From NCBI GenBank assembly GCA_027622355.1, contig JAQBZT010000007.1, positions 1 through 25,474 of the forward strand: a stretch of 25,474 nucleotides of DNA, in the 5' to 3' direction. The notes under the pieces are model-generated. The model did no database searches and was not told the DNA's origin. It was given only the letters and a program-made list of their open reading frames with translations. This document shows, piece by piece, positions 15,172-23,541 of the stretch. Numbering within the stretch: position 1 is the stretch's first letter; each line of letters opens with the position of its first letter. The stretch is from a bacterium. GTDB lineage: Bacteria > UBA8248. Made by a program: the position numbers and the translations under genes.

Positions 15172-16155
15172 TCAAGAAATTCCCAATGTGCGCCGAGCGG
15201 CAGCAACGACCTGACCGGCCCCCAGGGCATAAGCTTCTTCCAGGGGTTCACTGAAAGGAACGGGTGCCGCGGGGGTTCCGACGCGCTCAATGGGCGCGTC
15301 CAGGTAGTCAAAAGCATCCTTTTGCAACAAGGCGGCGACCTCAGCGGCCACCCCACAGGATAGGTGCCCCTCATCGACAACCACCAAGCGGCCCGTTTTC
15401 CGTACCGACTCTAGAATGACCCCGGTGTCCATGGGAACGATGCTTCTCAGGTCGATGACCTCGGTCTGAATTCCGAGGGCGGCCAACTGTTCAGAGGCTT
15501 CCATCGCATGGTTCACCATAAAGGAGGTGGCCACAATGGTGACATCATCCCCTTTTTTCCGGATGGCTGCCTCACCGAAGGGAATTCGGTAGGGATCCTC
15601 CGGAACGAGCCCCCGTTGCGAGAAAAGCCATTTGTGGGCGATGAACATGACAGGACCGTCGTCATCAATCGCGCTAGAGAGAAGCCCCTTTGCATCGTGG
15701 GGAGTGGAGGGCATCACCACCTTGAAGCCGGGAACGTGTACAAAAAAGGCGTGCAAACTCTGGCTGTGCTGGGCTGCGGCTCCCCGGGTCACCCCAATGG
15801 CTACCATGAATACAACGGGCAGCTTGCCTTGACCCCCCATCATGAAATGAACTTTGGCCGCCTGATTGATCAGCTGGTCCATGGCCACCAAGGTGAAGTC
15901 AATGAATTTCAGCTCGACGATAGGACGAAGACCCGTCAGGGCCGCTCCGACGGCCGCTCCTGAAAACCCAGCCTCCGAAATGGGGGTATCGATGACCCGC
16001 TCAGGGCCAAACTCCTCGAAAAGACCCTGTGTCACCCCGAAGGTCCCACCGTAGAGTCCAATATCCTCACCCAAAATTATCACCGCCGGATCCGCCCGCA
16101 TTGCCTCGCGCTTGGCTGCGATGAGCGCTTCCCGATAAGTCATCTCCACCGTCAT
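15172..16155 (-). CDS. 2-oxoacid/acetoin dehydrogenase E1 component, beta subunit
   Basis: 327-residue transketolase-like subunit that forms the thiamine-diphosphate site with E1 alpha. Blocks are MTYREALIAAKREAMRADPAVIILGEDIG, GVTQGLFEEFGPERVIDTPISEAGFSGAAVGAALTGLRPIVE, the TRGAAAQHSQSLHAFF loop with the conserved HSQ, and a C-terminal domain with TEVIDLRSIVPMDTG and VVVDEGHLSCGVAAEV. Length is normal for PdhB/AcoB proteins. Its ATG overlaps the E1 alpha stop as ATGA. No E2 or E3 gene is nearby, so the complex must be completed elsewhere or the pair acts with a shared E2. The substrate (acetoin, pyruvate or branched-chain oxoacid) cannot be settled here. Confidence 0.93.
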   Translation of the reverse strand: MTVEMTYREALIAAKREAMRADPAVIILGEDIGLYGGTFGVTQGLFEEFGPERVIDTPISEAGFSGAAVGAALTGLRPIVELKFIDFTLVAMDQLINQAAKVHFMMGGQGKLPVVFMVAIGVTRGAAAQHSQSLHAFFVHVPGFKVVMPSTPHDAKGLLSSAIDDDGPVMFIAHKWLFSQRGLVPEDPYRIPFGEAAIRKKGDDVTIVATSFMVNHAMEASEQLAALGIQTEVIDLRSIVPMDTGVILESVRKTGRLVVVDEGHLSCGVAAEVAALLQKDAFDYLDAPIERVGTPAAPVPFSEPLEEAYALGAGQVVAAARRTLGIS

Positions 16156-17219
16156 GACGAACTTTCCTCGCTGTCCACATATACAAACTTGAGCACATCA
16201 GCGGCATCCGGCCAAGGACTCTTTTCCGCAAAGGCCACTGCGGATTCCATCTCCTCCTGGGCCTCGGAGCGGACACGCGCGAGAACATCCTTTGTGGCTG
16301 CCCCTTCCCTCAGAAGGAGACTTTCGGCTTGCATGATAGGGCATCGCTTCTGCCAGTCCTTTACCTCTTTGGCCGAACGGTACTTGGTGCCGCCGCTCGG
16401 ATCCGACTCACCATGTCCCCGCCACCGGTAGGTTTTGCACTCGAGCAGAAATGGCCCTTTTCCGGCCCGTGCCCGAAGGATGGCCTCCTCCGCTGCCTCA
16501 AAAACTGCGCAGACGTCATTCCCGTCAACGACGGCGCCCGGTATCCCATAGGCAGAAGCCCGATCCGCCACGTGGGTAACCGCCATATGGCGAGATTGAG
16601 GGATGGAGAGTGCGTAGTGATTGTTCTCGCATACGAAAACGACGGGCATCTTCAGCACTGCCGCCAGATTGATCGCCTCGTGAAATGTTCCTTGATTGGC
16701 CGCGCCATCTCCAAAAAAGACCACAGAGATGCCTCCTCTCGCCCGAAAGCGCGCGGAAAGCGCCGCCCCCACGGCGATGGGAAGGCCCGCCCCTACAATG
16801 CCGTTTGCTCCCAAAATGCCCTTTTTGAGATCCCCCATGTGCATCGAACCACCCCGTCCACGGCAACAGCCATCTTCCCTGCCGAAGAGCTCCGCCATCA
16901 TAGAGGGAGGGTCAAGCCCCTTCGCAATCAGATGGCCGTGGCCACGGTGGTTGCTAACAAGGTAATCCTCGTTTCCCAGATGTGTGCATACACCTGCTGC
17001 TACGGCTTCCTGGCCGATGGAGAGATGAACAAGCCCCCGGACTCGCCCAGCCATGTAAAGTTCCTTCAGCTTCTCCTCGAAGGCTCGAATCCGGACCATG
17101 CAGGTAAGGAGTTCAAGAAGGGGTATCTTTCCAGTTCGTGAAATCCTCGCCTTGGACCGCTTTCGCCTCCCCGGTGAAACGGAGGAAGAACCTGCACCAA
17201 TGACCTTCCGTGCGGTCAT
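16152..17219 (-). CDS. 2-oxoacid/acetoin dehydrogenase E1 component, alpha subunit
   Basis: 355-residue thiamine-diphosphate subunit. The TPP motif runs from GDG (170-172) to NN (199-200): GDGAANQGTFHEAIN, then VVFVCENN. Other family blocks are RIRAFEEKLKELYMAGRVRGLVHLSIGQEA, DYLVSNHRGHGHLIAKG, GRGGSMHMGD and YRWRGHGESDPS. An extra basic stretch of about 30 residues precedes the usual start; GGAG about 10 nt before ATG 17219 supports it, but a later start is possible. The gene begins 21 bases after the alcohol dehydrogenase stop and overlaps the E1 beta start. The close similarity in layout to AcoA/AcoB fits acetoin-type dehydrogenases, but pyruvate-type alternatives remain. Confidence 0.93.
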   Translation of the reverse strand: MTARKVIGAGSSSVSPGRRKRSKARISRTGKIPLLELLTCMVRIRAFEEKLKELYMAGRVRGLVHLSIGQEAVAAGVCTHLGNEDYLVSNHRGHGHLIAKGLDPPSMMAELFGREDGCCRGRGGSMHMGDLKKGILGANGIVGAGLPIAVGAALSARFRARGGISVVFFGDGAANQGTFHEAINLAAVLKMPVVFVCENNHYALSIPQSRHMAVTHVADRASAYGIPGAVVDGNDVCAVFEAAEEAILRARAGKGPFLLECKTYRWRGHGESDPSGGTKYRSAKEVKDWQKRCPIMQAESLLLREGAATKDVLARVRSEAQEEMESAVAFAEKSPWPDAADVLKFVYVDSEESSS

Positions 17220-17240
17220 ATCTTTGGATCTCCAAAAGGA

Positions 17241-18314
17241 TTAGGGTTTAACGAGGATTCCCAGTGCACCGTCCTCCCGTTTTTCGAATGTTTCAAACGC
17301 ATTCTGGATTTGATCCAATTGAAATGATTTCGTGACCAGCGGTTTGGTTTTTACTTGGCCATTGGCGACGAGACTCACCGCTCCCGCGGCGGTATGGGGG
17401 CTTCCACGCATTCCAAAGACGGTCATTTCGTGCAAAGCGATGGTATCGGTGTCCAGGGGAACTCCGTCAGGTTGACTGGTGATGCCGATCAACGCGATAC
17501 GCCCCCCCATTCGAGTGGCATCCGAGACAGTACGCATGGAATCCGCCTTGCCTGCACATTCGAAAACCACGTCCACTCCCTTCCCGCCGGTAAGTTCCAG
17601 GAGGCGCTGAGTGACATCATCCCGCGTGTAGTCGAACACCTCCGCCGCCCCCAACTTTTTGGCCACCTCCAGGCGCTTTCCGCGGCCGCTCATGAACACA
17701 CGCCCTGCTCCCTTCAGCATGGCCACCTGGAGAACGAGCAGGCCCTGCACTCCTGACCCGAGGACGGCCACATCATCCCCGGCATAAACTCCTGCCCGCT
17801 CAACATAGTGGAGAGCCTGGGCCAGCACGTGGGCAACAGCCCCCTCCTCGAAGCTCATGCTGGCCGGCATCTTGGTCATCCCCTCGGGGGGGCGGACGAC
17901 ATATTCGGCGAAGGCCCCGGGGTAGTTAAAGCCATACATCCGGAATCCTTTGGCCAGGTCACCGTGATGTTCACAAAGATGGTAGTTCCCCGTCCTGCAC
18001 ATCCGGCAACGGCCACACCCTCGGGAGGTCTCGCCCACGACCCGGTCTCCCGGGGAAAATTCCTCCACCTCATCTCCAACAGCCACGACCTCTCCCGACC
18101 ACTCATGGCCGGGGATGTGCGGGAGGGTGGGGGACCAAACCGTCTTGTGAGTCCCACGGACGATTCGAATATCTGTTCCACAAAATCCGCAGGCACCCAC
18201 ACGGCAAAGGACCTCGCCCGGACCTACCTGAGGCACATCCACATCTTCCACCTGAAGTCGGCCCCACTCTCGCAGAACCGCGGCTTTCATACGGGTTGGG
18301 ATCTTGGTTCCCAT
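17241..18314 (-). CDS. Zinc-dependent medium-chain alcohol/polyol dehydrogenase
   Basis: 357-residue MDR-family NAD(P)-dependent dehydrogenase. Catalytic zinc ligands are seen in CGFCGTDIRIV and IPGHEWSG; the structural zinc loop is CGRCRMCRTGNYHLC. The Rossmann motif is VLGSGVQGLLVLQVA. It resembles threonine/sorbitol/butanediol-type enzymes; with acetoin-type E1 subunits downstream, 2,3-butanediol-like oxidation is conceivable but not shown. ATG 18314 has AGGAG upstream; ATG 18290 would fit the family start slightly better. It follows the amidohydrolase gene by 43 bases and precedes E1 alpha by 21. Confidence 0.92.
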   Translation of the reverse strand: MGTKIPTRMKAAVLREWGRLQVEDVDVPQVGPGEVLCRVGACGFCGTDIRIVRGTHKTVWSPTLPHIPGHEWSGEVVAVGDEVEEFSPGDRVVGETSRGCGRCRMCRTGNYHLCEHHGDLAKGFRMYGFNYPGAFAEYVVRPPEGMTKMPASMSFEEGAVAHVLAQALHYVERAGVYAGDDVAVLGSGVQGLLVLQVAMLKGAGRVFMSGRGKRLEVAKKLGAAEVFDYTRDDVTQRLLELTGGKGVDVVFECAGKADSMRTVSDATRMGGRIALIGITSQPDGVPLDTDTIALHEMTVFGMRGSPHTAAGAVSLVANGQVKTKPLVTKSFQLDQIQNAFETFEKREDGALGILVKP

Positions 18315-18357
18315 TGTCCAATTCTCCTTGAGAAATCAGGGGATCGGTCCTGCTTTT

Positions 18358-19380
18358 TTACTTGCGCTTTTGTGGTAGTTTGCTCGCCTCGGGGTCAACC
18401 CCAAGGAGTTTGGCCGCCGTCCCGCCGAACATGGCGGCCTTATCCTCCCGCCGAATAGGTGGGTATCCCCAATCACGACTGAGCTCTTCAGGCATTTCTA
18501 AATCCAAGATTGCCTGGACCATCTGCACGTGGCCCGTCCCGGGCCAATCCGTCCCCCAGATAAGACGGTCTCCCACCCCGAAGGCGAAAATTTCCCCGAG
18601 AAAGTGGCGGAGTTTGACCGGCCCCCACTGCATTAAGCCAAGTATGGAACTCATCCCGATATAGAGGTTCGGGTGCTTATAGGCCAGCATGTACATCTCT
18701 TGCTGAGCGGGAAATCCGAAATGGTAAGCGATAACCTTGAGATCCGGGAAAGCGCTGCACACATCATCCAAAAGAATGGGTTCGCAATATTTCGTCATCC
18801 CAATGCGAACCGTAAAACCGGTGTGGAAACAGACGGGAATCTGGAGCTCTTCGCATTTCGCATAAAAGGGGAACATTTGGGGATCGTTGAGGTACCCGTC
18901 CTCGGGAGAATACACTTTGGTGCATTTGAAGCCCATCTGGGTGTGAAGGTACTCCAACTCCCAAATAGCGTTGTCAATTCCCCGTTTCATATGAGGGCCC
19001 ACGTTGGACTGGCCGATGAAGCGATTTGGGTATTTTTCCATGGCCTCGACGATGTGGTAGTTGGTGGAAAATGGAGCGGAGTTTTTCGTGGCATCGAAGA
19101 AGGATTCCCGAAGGATCGAGGCCATGTCCACTCCGGCCTCATCCATCGCAGCGATTAGATTCTCCGCGGACCAATCCATCCCCGGGTGTCCCCCCTCTTC
19201 CCCCGTTACCGGATTGGTCCATTTGGTTTTCCGGGCCATGACATGTGCGTAGTCGAGGCACTTCACATCCGGGAAATAATTCACATATTTCCGGTAATCC
19301 TGGGGCATGATGTGTGCTTCGATGTCGAGAATAAAATAATCGTCAGCACTTTCGGGAGCACCGGAACCCTGCGTGGCCAT
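18358..19380 (-). CDS. Amidohydrolase-family (COG2159) metal-dependent hydrolase or decarboxylase
   Basis: 340-residue TIM-barrel enzyme of amidohydrolase family 2 (ACMSD/gamma-resorcylate decarboxylase group). Seen are FILDIEAHIMP at the first strand, PNRFIGQSNVGP, PVCFHTGFTV, LKVIAYHFGFPAQQEM and the C-terminal LIWGTDWPG with the conserved Asp, then LGVDPEA. The first metal motif, usually DxHxH or ExHxH, reads E-A-H-I-M and so has only one His, suggesting an altered or single-metal site. GGAGGG lies just before ATG 19380. It is the first gene of an operon with the alcohol dehydrogenase and E1 subunits, suggesting a shared catabolic route for an unknown hydroxy- or carboxy-compound. Confidence 0.88.
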   Translation of the reverse strand: MATQGSGAPESADDYFILDIEAHIMPQDYRKYVNYFPDVKCLDYAHVMARKTKWTNPVTGEEGGHPGMDWSAENLIAAMDEAGVDMASILRESFFDATKNSAPFSTNYHIVEAMEKYPNRFIGQSNVGPHMKRGIDNAIWELEYLHTQMGFKCTKVYSPEDGYLNDPQMFPFYAKCEELQIPVCFHTGFTVRIGMTKYCEPILLDDVCSAFPDLKVIAYHFGFPAQQEMYMLAYKHPNLYIGMSSILGLMQWGPVKLRHFLGEIFAFGVGDRLIWGTDWPGTGHVQMVQAILDLEMPEELSRDWGYPPIRREDKAAMFGGTAAKLLGVDPEASKLPQKRK

Positions 19381-19745
19381 TCGAAATCCCTCCGGAGAAA
19401 GAGAGTAACGTCCAAGGGTCCAAATTCGAGGTTGGGCCTCAGGGACAAATTTTGGCTGTCAATGTAAAAGGAATATAATATCCCAATCTCCCGTTCATTG
19501 TCTTCTTACCCCAAGGACCTGTGCTCCGCAAAATCAGATCCCTCCGAAATTCAATGATTTTGGATTCCCATCAAAAACCCTTTCATTTCAACTTGATCGA
19601 GTTTTTAGATCAGACCAGGCCGGTTATCTGATGTCCCCCCTATTCCACCTCACGGCCCTTAGTGTCGTCCCAAATAAAATAATCACCATCTTGTGTGTTT
19701 CGTAAAGCTTGGCGGGCACCTCGCAACGAATCATGCCAACTCACC
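19381..19745. other. Intergenic region upstream of the amidohydrolase operon
   Basis: No convincing gene on either strand. It should hold the promoter of the minus-strand amidohydrolase operon. An AT-rich patch near 19461-19485 contains a TATAAT but in the plus orientation. A short inverted pair TGATC/GATCA lies near 19595-19618 and might be an operator, though it is too short to claim. Confidence 0.4.
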
Positions 19746-19848
19746 GTGTGCATGGCGAATCGACAATTTTCGCTGAAATTTCAGATATTTAGGAATTCAG
19801 TTGAATTTTTGGACAGGACGCGCTTGATTCGGAATCCGCCATGGACAA
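19746..19848. mobile_element. Miniature derivative of the same IS (copy D, MITE-like)
   Basis: GTGTGCATGGCGAAT at 19746 begins a left end that also matches copy B inside the element (CAATTTTCGCTGAAATTTCAG). The right end CGCTTGATTCGGAATCCGCCATGGACA matches the right ends of copies A and B (CGCTTGATTCGGAATTCGCCATGCACA). Only about 103 bp separate the ends and no transposase remains. The internal TTTTTGGACAGGACG is also present at 7880-7894. Confidence 0.65.
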
Positions 19849-19881
19849 GCACAGGGATCGAATTTTTGCAGAGCACAAGGG

Positions 19882-22800
19882 TCAGGCGGCCGCCCTCTGG
19901 AGCACCCGCGCCCGGCACTGGCGGACGACGGGCGGAACGGCGCAGGCGACACCCGCCGCGAGGAGCGGCCAGCGGAAGTAGATGTCGAAAAAGATCAGGA
20001 AGAGGAAGCAACCGAAGAAAAGCATCCGCTCGTAGAAATAGAGGCGGTCGAGGAACCACCCCTGTACGCCCGCGGAGAACGCGACGAAACCGATGAGGGT
20101 CATCAGGGTGGCAAGGACGACCCGCGCCGGGTGATCCAGGGCAAGGAGAGAGGGCTGGTACATGAAGAGGAAGGGGACAACGAAGCCCACGATGGCGAAG
20201 CGGAGGGCCATGATAGAGGTCTGGAAATAGGACGCGCCGGCCAGCTTCGCCGCCACGAGAGAGGCGATGGCGACGGGCGGGGTGATGGCCGACAATATGG
20301 CGAAATAGAAGATGAACATGTGCGCGGCGACTTTGTCCCCACGGATGGCGAGGAAGTGCTTCATCCACTCCTCGCCGTAGATGGCGGTCAGCTCCGGCCC
20401 TATGAGCTTGATCAGGACAGGGCCGCCCAGGATGGCGAGGAGAACGTAGGCCGCCGTCGTGGGCATCCCCATCCCCAGGATGGCGCAGGCGACGGCGGTC
20501 AGCAGCAGCCCGACGAAGAAACCATCCAGCCCCAGGTACCCGATACACCCGCCTCCGGGGGCGAGCCCGATCAGGCAGATGTCCCGCGAGAGCGACTCGA
20601 TGAGCAGGGCGAACTTGTTCCCCACCCCCGTGAACGAGAGCACTTGCACCACGATCTCGATACTGAGCAGCGTCACGCCGAACTCCGCGCCCTGCCGGCC
20701 CCCGGTGGCGAGCGCGCGGCGTAGATCGTCGAGCCAACCGGTGGCCCCCTCGGCTGCCCTCGTGTCCGGCCCGGTACGCCCTTCGCGCCGGGCACGCGCG
20801 AGGTAGAGGAGAGGGTTGCAGGATATGGCCGCCACCTCATCCAGCCGGGGCGGGGTTTCGTCGCCCGGTTCGCGCGGGGACGAGAAGGCGAGGATCGCCC
20901 GCTGAATCGCGGCGCCGACCGCGAAGAAAATGATGGCGTGATAGATGAACCCGAAAGGGTGGAGATAGTCCGCCGCTTCCTCGAACCCGGGCAGAATCGT
21001 GTAGAGGGCGCGCTGCACGCCGTACGCCGCTCCCCAAATGAGGAAGAAGATCCACGGCGACAGGGCGAAGGTCCGGACGCCGATCCCCCGCAGGCCCGAC
21101 CACGCGGCCAGCACCGCCAGCACGACGCCCGCGCCCGCTACGCCGGAGGTCCAGCCGTACATGGCCCACAGAATGACGGCCGCCAGGGGATAGATGACGG
21201 GCCAGCCGCGCGCGATTTCGTGCCAGAGATCCCTGCCCGCGGGCAGCAGCCGCAGCGAGAGCACGCCCGCCCCGGTGCCCGCCACGCCCAGGATCGCCGC
21301 AGCGGCGGCGGCGTTTCCCGCCGTCAGGGGCAGGTCCAGGAAAAGGGGCCAGCCCATCCAGACGCCGGCCGCGTAGAGGACGGAATAGAGCACAACCGAG
21401 AAAGCCCAGAACATGATGGGGACGAAGACATACCCCTCGTCGGTGACGAAGCGGTCGCCCACCCGCATCGTCGCCAGAAAAGCCGCCGAGAACCGGTAGA
21501 ACCATATGAGGATCATGGTGAAGATGGCCATCACGCCGGCGTAGACCGGCGTACGGCCTTCCATCAGGAAGTAGACGAGGAAGGCGAGGGGCACGAGGTA
21601 GAACCAGCCGGAGCGCAGCTCGGCGCGCCAGTCGGGGATCTCCTCCCGTGGCAAGGGCTTGATGTTCAGCTTCCCGGCGGCGAAGTGAATGTTGATGCCA
21701 ACGATAATGAAGTAGAGGACAGCGGGAATGGCCGCATAGCCGATGAGGTGGACGTAGGGCACCTCGATCAGCTCGCTCATGATGAAGGCGCCCGCCCCCA
21801 TGACGGGCGGCATGATCTGCCCACCGCTGCTGGCCGCCGCCTCCGCCGCCGCCGCGATGTGGGGGCTGAGCCCGATTCGCTTCATCAGGGGGATCGTGAA
21901 GGTCCCCGTCGTGACGACGTTGCCCGCGGCGCTGCCCGAGACCGTCCCCATCAACGCGCTCGAGCCCACCGCGGCGAGTCCCGCGCCCGCCCGCAGGCGC
22001 CCGAAGAGGCCGAGGGCGAAGTTCACGAAAAACTGCCCGGCGCCGGATTCGTGCAGGAACGCCCCCAGGATGAGGAACATCATAATGAAAGTGGCCGAGA
22101 TGATGACCAGGAACCCGAACACGCCCCCGATGAAATCGGTGGAGAGCTTCCCGATCAGCTCGATCCAGCCGTGGCCTCCGTGGCCGAATGGTGGGTGGAA
22201 GAGATTCCCCCACAGCCCGTAGAGGACGGTGACGACAACGAGGATGGGAAGCGGCGGGCCGAAGCACCGCCGGGTAAGCTCGATCGCGACGGCAATCATG
22301 ATGAAGCCCGAGCGGGTGTCGGTGAAGGTAGGGGCACCGACGCGGTTCGCCATGTCCCCGTAGGCGTAGAACACATACAGGCCGGCGCCGACCGCGAAGA
22401 CCAGCATCCCCGTGTCCATGCCGACGTCAAGGCTGCGGGGGAACGGATGACCGGGATGCTCCTGGAAGATATCCTGCGCCCGCCGCCAGGCCCAGATCGC
22501 CGGGACCAGGAGGATGAGCAGGGGCCACAGGTAGAGAACGGTCCGCACGTCGTTCGACTGGTACGCCCACAGGCCCACCCGCCAGGCCGCCAGCAGCGCC
22601 GCCGCCACCATCACCGCGAGCGGAACCGCCGCCCGCCGGACGCCCTCCGCCGGCCGGTGGAACACCCCGAAGAGAAGCCACCCCGCCGGGACGGCGGAGG
22701 CGAGCAGAATCCACCAGCTCGTGGGCTGCTGCGCGCTCGCGGGCAGGGAGCTCCAGTTCGCGAACAGAAGCACCGCCGGGACAAAGCTCGCCGCCCAAAG

Positions 22801-23220
22801 CCCCATGGCTTTCCAGGCGCGCTCGCGGATGAACATCGCGGCCCAGGAGACGAACGGAAGGGCATAGGCCCACCAAAACTGCCCGTCCGCCCACTTCTCC
22901 TGGGGGCTGAACTCGTCCATCACGTAGAAGAAGAAGAAGGCCGCGATCAGGAGGCTGACAAAGTACATGCAAGCGAAGGGCCCCAGGCCGCCGAACTCGT
23001 CCCCGTACACCTCGGGCTTGGCCGCCGCCCCGCCAATCAGGATGATGCTGTAGGCGAACAGCAGGTGCATGTTCGGGTGCAGTTCGCCAGGCAGAGGAAC
23101 CAAGTAGACCGCCGCGATGTGGTAGATGGCGGAGAGAACGGCGATTCCGCCGGCCAGGCAGGCGAAGGTCCGCACCAGCCTGGAGGTAGAGGCGCCGTCG
23201 CGTGCCGTCTCGGAGGACAT
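19882..23220 (-). CDS. Fused TAXI-type TRAP transporter permease (DctQ-M like), unusually long
   Basis: Membrane protein of 1112 residues that would import an organic acid with the TAXI binding protein encoded divergently. N-terminal small-subunit-like helices are followed by the DctM part: FIMMFLILGAFLHESGAGQFF, VGSSALMGTVSGSAAGNVVTTGTFTIPLMKRIG, AAAEAAASSGGQIMPPVMGAGAFIMSE. After an insertion it resumes with CAILGMGMPTTAAYVLLAILGG and ILSAITPPVAIASLVAAKLAG. Typical fused TAXI permeases are about 600-900 residues; here about 260 extra residues with some six hydrophobic segments (about 578-840) split the DctM domain, and the N-terminal part is also expanded. ATG 23220 was chosen because AGGGAGC precedes it and the open frame upstream lacks family sequence. 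The block is much GC-richer than its neighbours. Confidence 0.92.
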   Translation of the reverse strand: MSSETARDGASTSRLVRTFACLAGGIAVLSAIYHIAAVYLVPLPGELHPNMHLLFAYSIILIGGAAAKPEVYGDEFGGLGPFACMYFVSLLIAAFFFFYVMDEFSPQEKWADGQFWWAYALPFVSWAAMFIRERAWKAMGLWAASFVPAVLLFANWSSLPASAQQPTSWWILLASAVPAGWLLFGVFHRPAEGVRRAAVPLAVMVAAALLAAWRVGLWAYQSNDVRTVLYLWPLLILLVPAIWAWRRAQDIFQEHPGHPFPRSLDVGMDTGMLVFAVGAGLYVFYAYGDMANRVGAPTFTDTRSGFIMIAVAIELTRRCFGPPLPILVVVTVLYGLWGNLFHPPFGHGGHGWIELIGKLSTDFIGGVFGFLVIISATFIMMFLILGAFLHESGAGQFFVNFALGLFGRLRAGAGLAAVGSSALMGTVSGSAAGNVVTTGTFTIPLMKRIGLSPHIAAAAEAAASSGGQIMPPVMGAGAFIMSELIEVPYVHLIGYAAIPAVLYFIIVGINIHFAAGKLNIKPLPREEIPDWRAELRSGWFYLVPLAFLVYFLMEGRTPVYAGVMAIFTMILIWFYRFSAAFLATMRVGDRFVTDEGYVFVPIMFWAFSVVLYSVLYAAGVWMGWPLFLDLPLTAGNAAAAAAILGVAGTGAGVLSLRLLPAGRDLWHEIARGWPVIYPLAAVILWAMYGWTSGVAGAGVVLAVLAAWSGLRGIGVRTFALSPWIFFLIWGAAYGVQRALYTILPGFEEAADYLHPFGFIYHAIIFFAVGAAIQRAILAFSSPREPGDETPPRLDEVAAISCNPLLYLARARREGRTGPDTRAAEGATGWLDDLRRALATGGRQGAEFGVTLLSIEIVVQVLSFTGVGNKFALLIESLSRDICLIGLAPGGGCIGYLGLDGFFVGLLLTAVACAILGMGMPTTAAYVLLAILGGPVLIKLIGPELTAIYGEEWMKHFLAIRGDKVAAHMFIFYFAILSAITPPVAIASLVAAKLAGASYFQTSIMALRFAIVGFVVPFLFMYQPSLLALDHPARVVLATLMTLIGFVAFSAGVQGWFLDRLYFYERMLFFGCFLFLIFFDIYFRWPLLAAGVACAVPPVVRQCRARVLQRAAA

Positions 23221-23232
23221 TTCAGCTCCCTG

Positions 23233-23273
23233 AAAAAGGGCCGGACCACCCGCGGAAGAGCGGGCTCCCGGCC
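23233..23273 (-). terminator. Terminator-like leader hairpin before the TRAP permease gene (possible attenuator)
   Basis: On the minus strand GGCCGG (23273-23268) pairs with CCGGCC (23244-23239). Inside it CCCGC pairs with GCGGG. The hairpin is followed by CTTTTT (23238-23233), then directly by the ribosome site AGGGAGC and the ATG at 23220. A GC-rich stem plus U-run in the leader is the layout of an intrinsic terminator used as an attenuator; function is inferred. Confidence 0.4.
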
Positions 23274-23541
23274 ATAAACGGTGAAATCTTGCCTCTATCT
23301 TACCTACTCGGCAGCGGCCGTCAACTCGAATTTCCGCCGACGCGGGCCTCCCCTGGATTTTCCGCAGGCCGGCGGCAGGGCGCGAGGCCGGAGCGATTTG
23401 AATCCAGCGCCGGAAGGATGTAGCATTCGGGGCAAGCCTTTGAGAAAGGCCTTTTACATCCTGTTTCGAGCACTGGCGGAGGCGAGCCGGTTCCGCCGGC
23501 CCAGTCTCGTGGATCATCAACCCGCAGAAGGGGAAATTCCG
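23274..23541. other. Divergent intergenic region between TRAP permease and TAXI binding protein
   Basis: About 270 bases (320 between the two start codons) with no supported gene, though both strands have open frames running in from the flanking genes. It must contain the two divergent promoters; no convincing -35/-10 pair stands out in this GC-rich sequence. Confidence 0.5.

Noticed and set aside
19452..19479. TTGGCT-N16-TATAAT promoter-like pair
   Set aside because: It points along the plus strand towards no gene, only the miniature IS; probably chance in an AT-rich patch.
19595..19618. TGATC/GATCA inverted pair as an operator
   Set aside because: Five-base arms are too short and it lies over 200 bases from the nearest start.
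20837..22267. 476-codon open frame on the minus strand in another frame
   Set aside because: Shadow of the TRAP permease gene caused by high GC at third positions; Arg/Pro-rich without family motifs.
20938..23277. Very long open frame (779 codons) on the plus strand
   Set aside because: It is antisense to the GC-rich TRAP permease gene; its product is charged, low-complexity and matches nothing recognisable.
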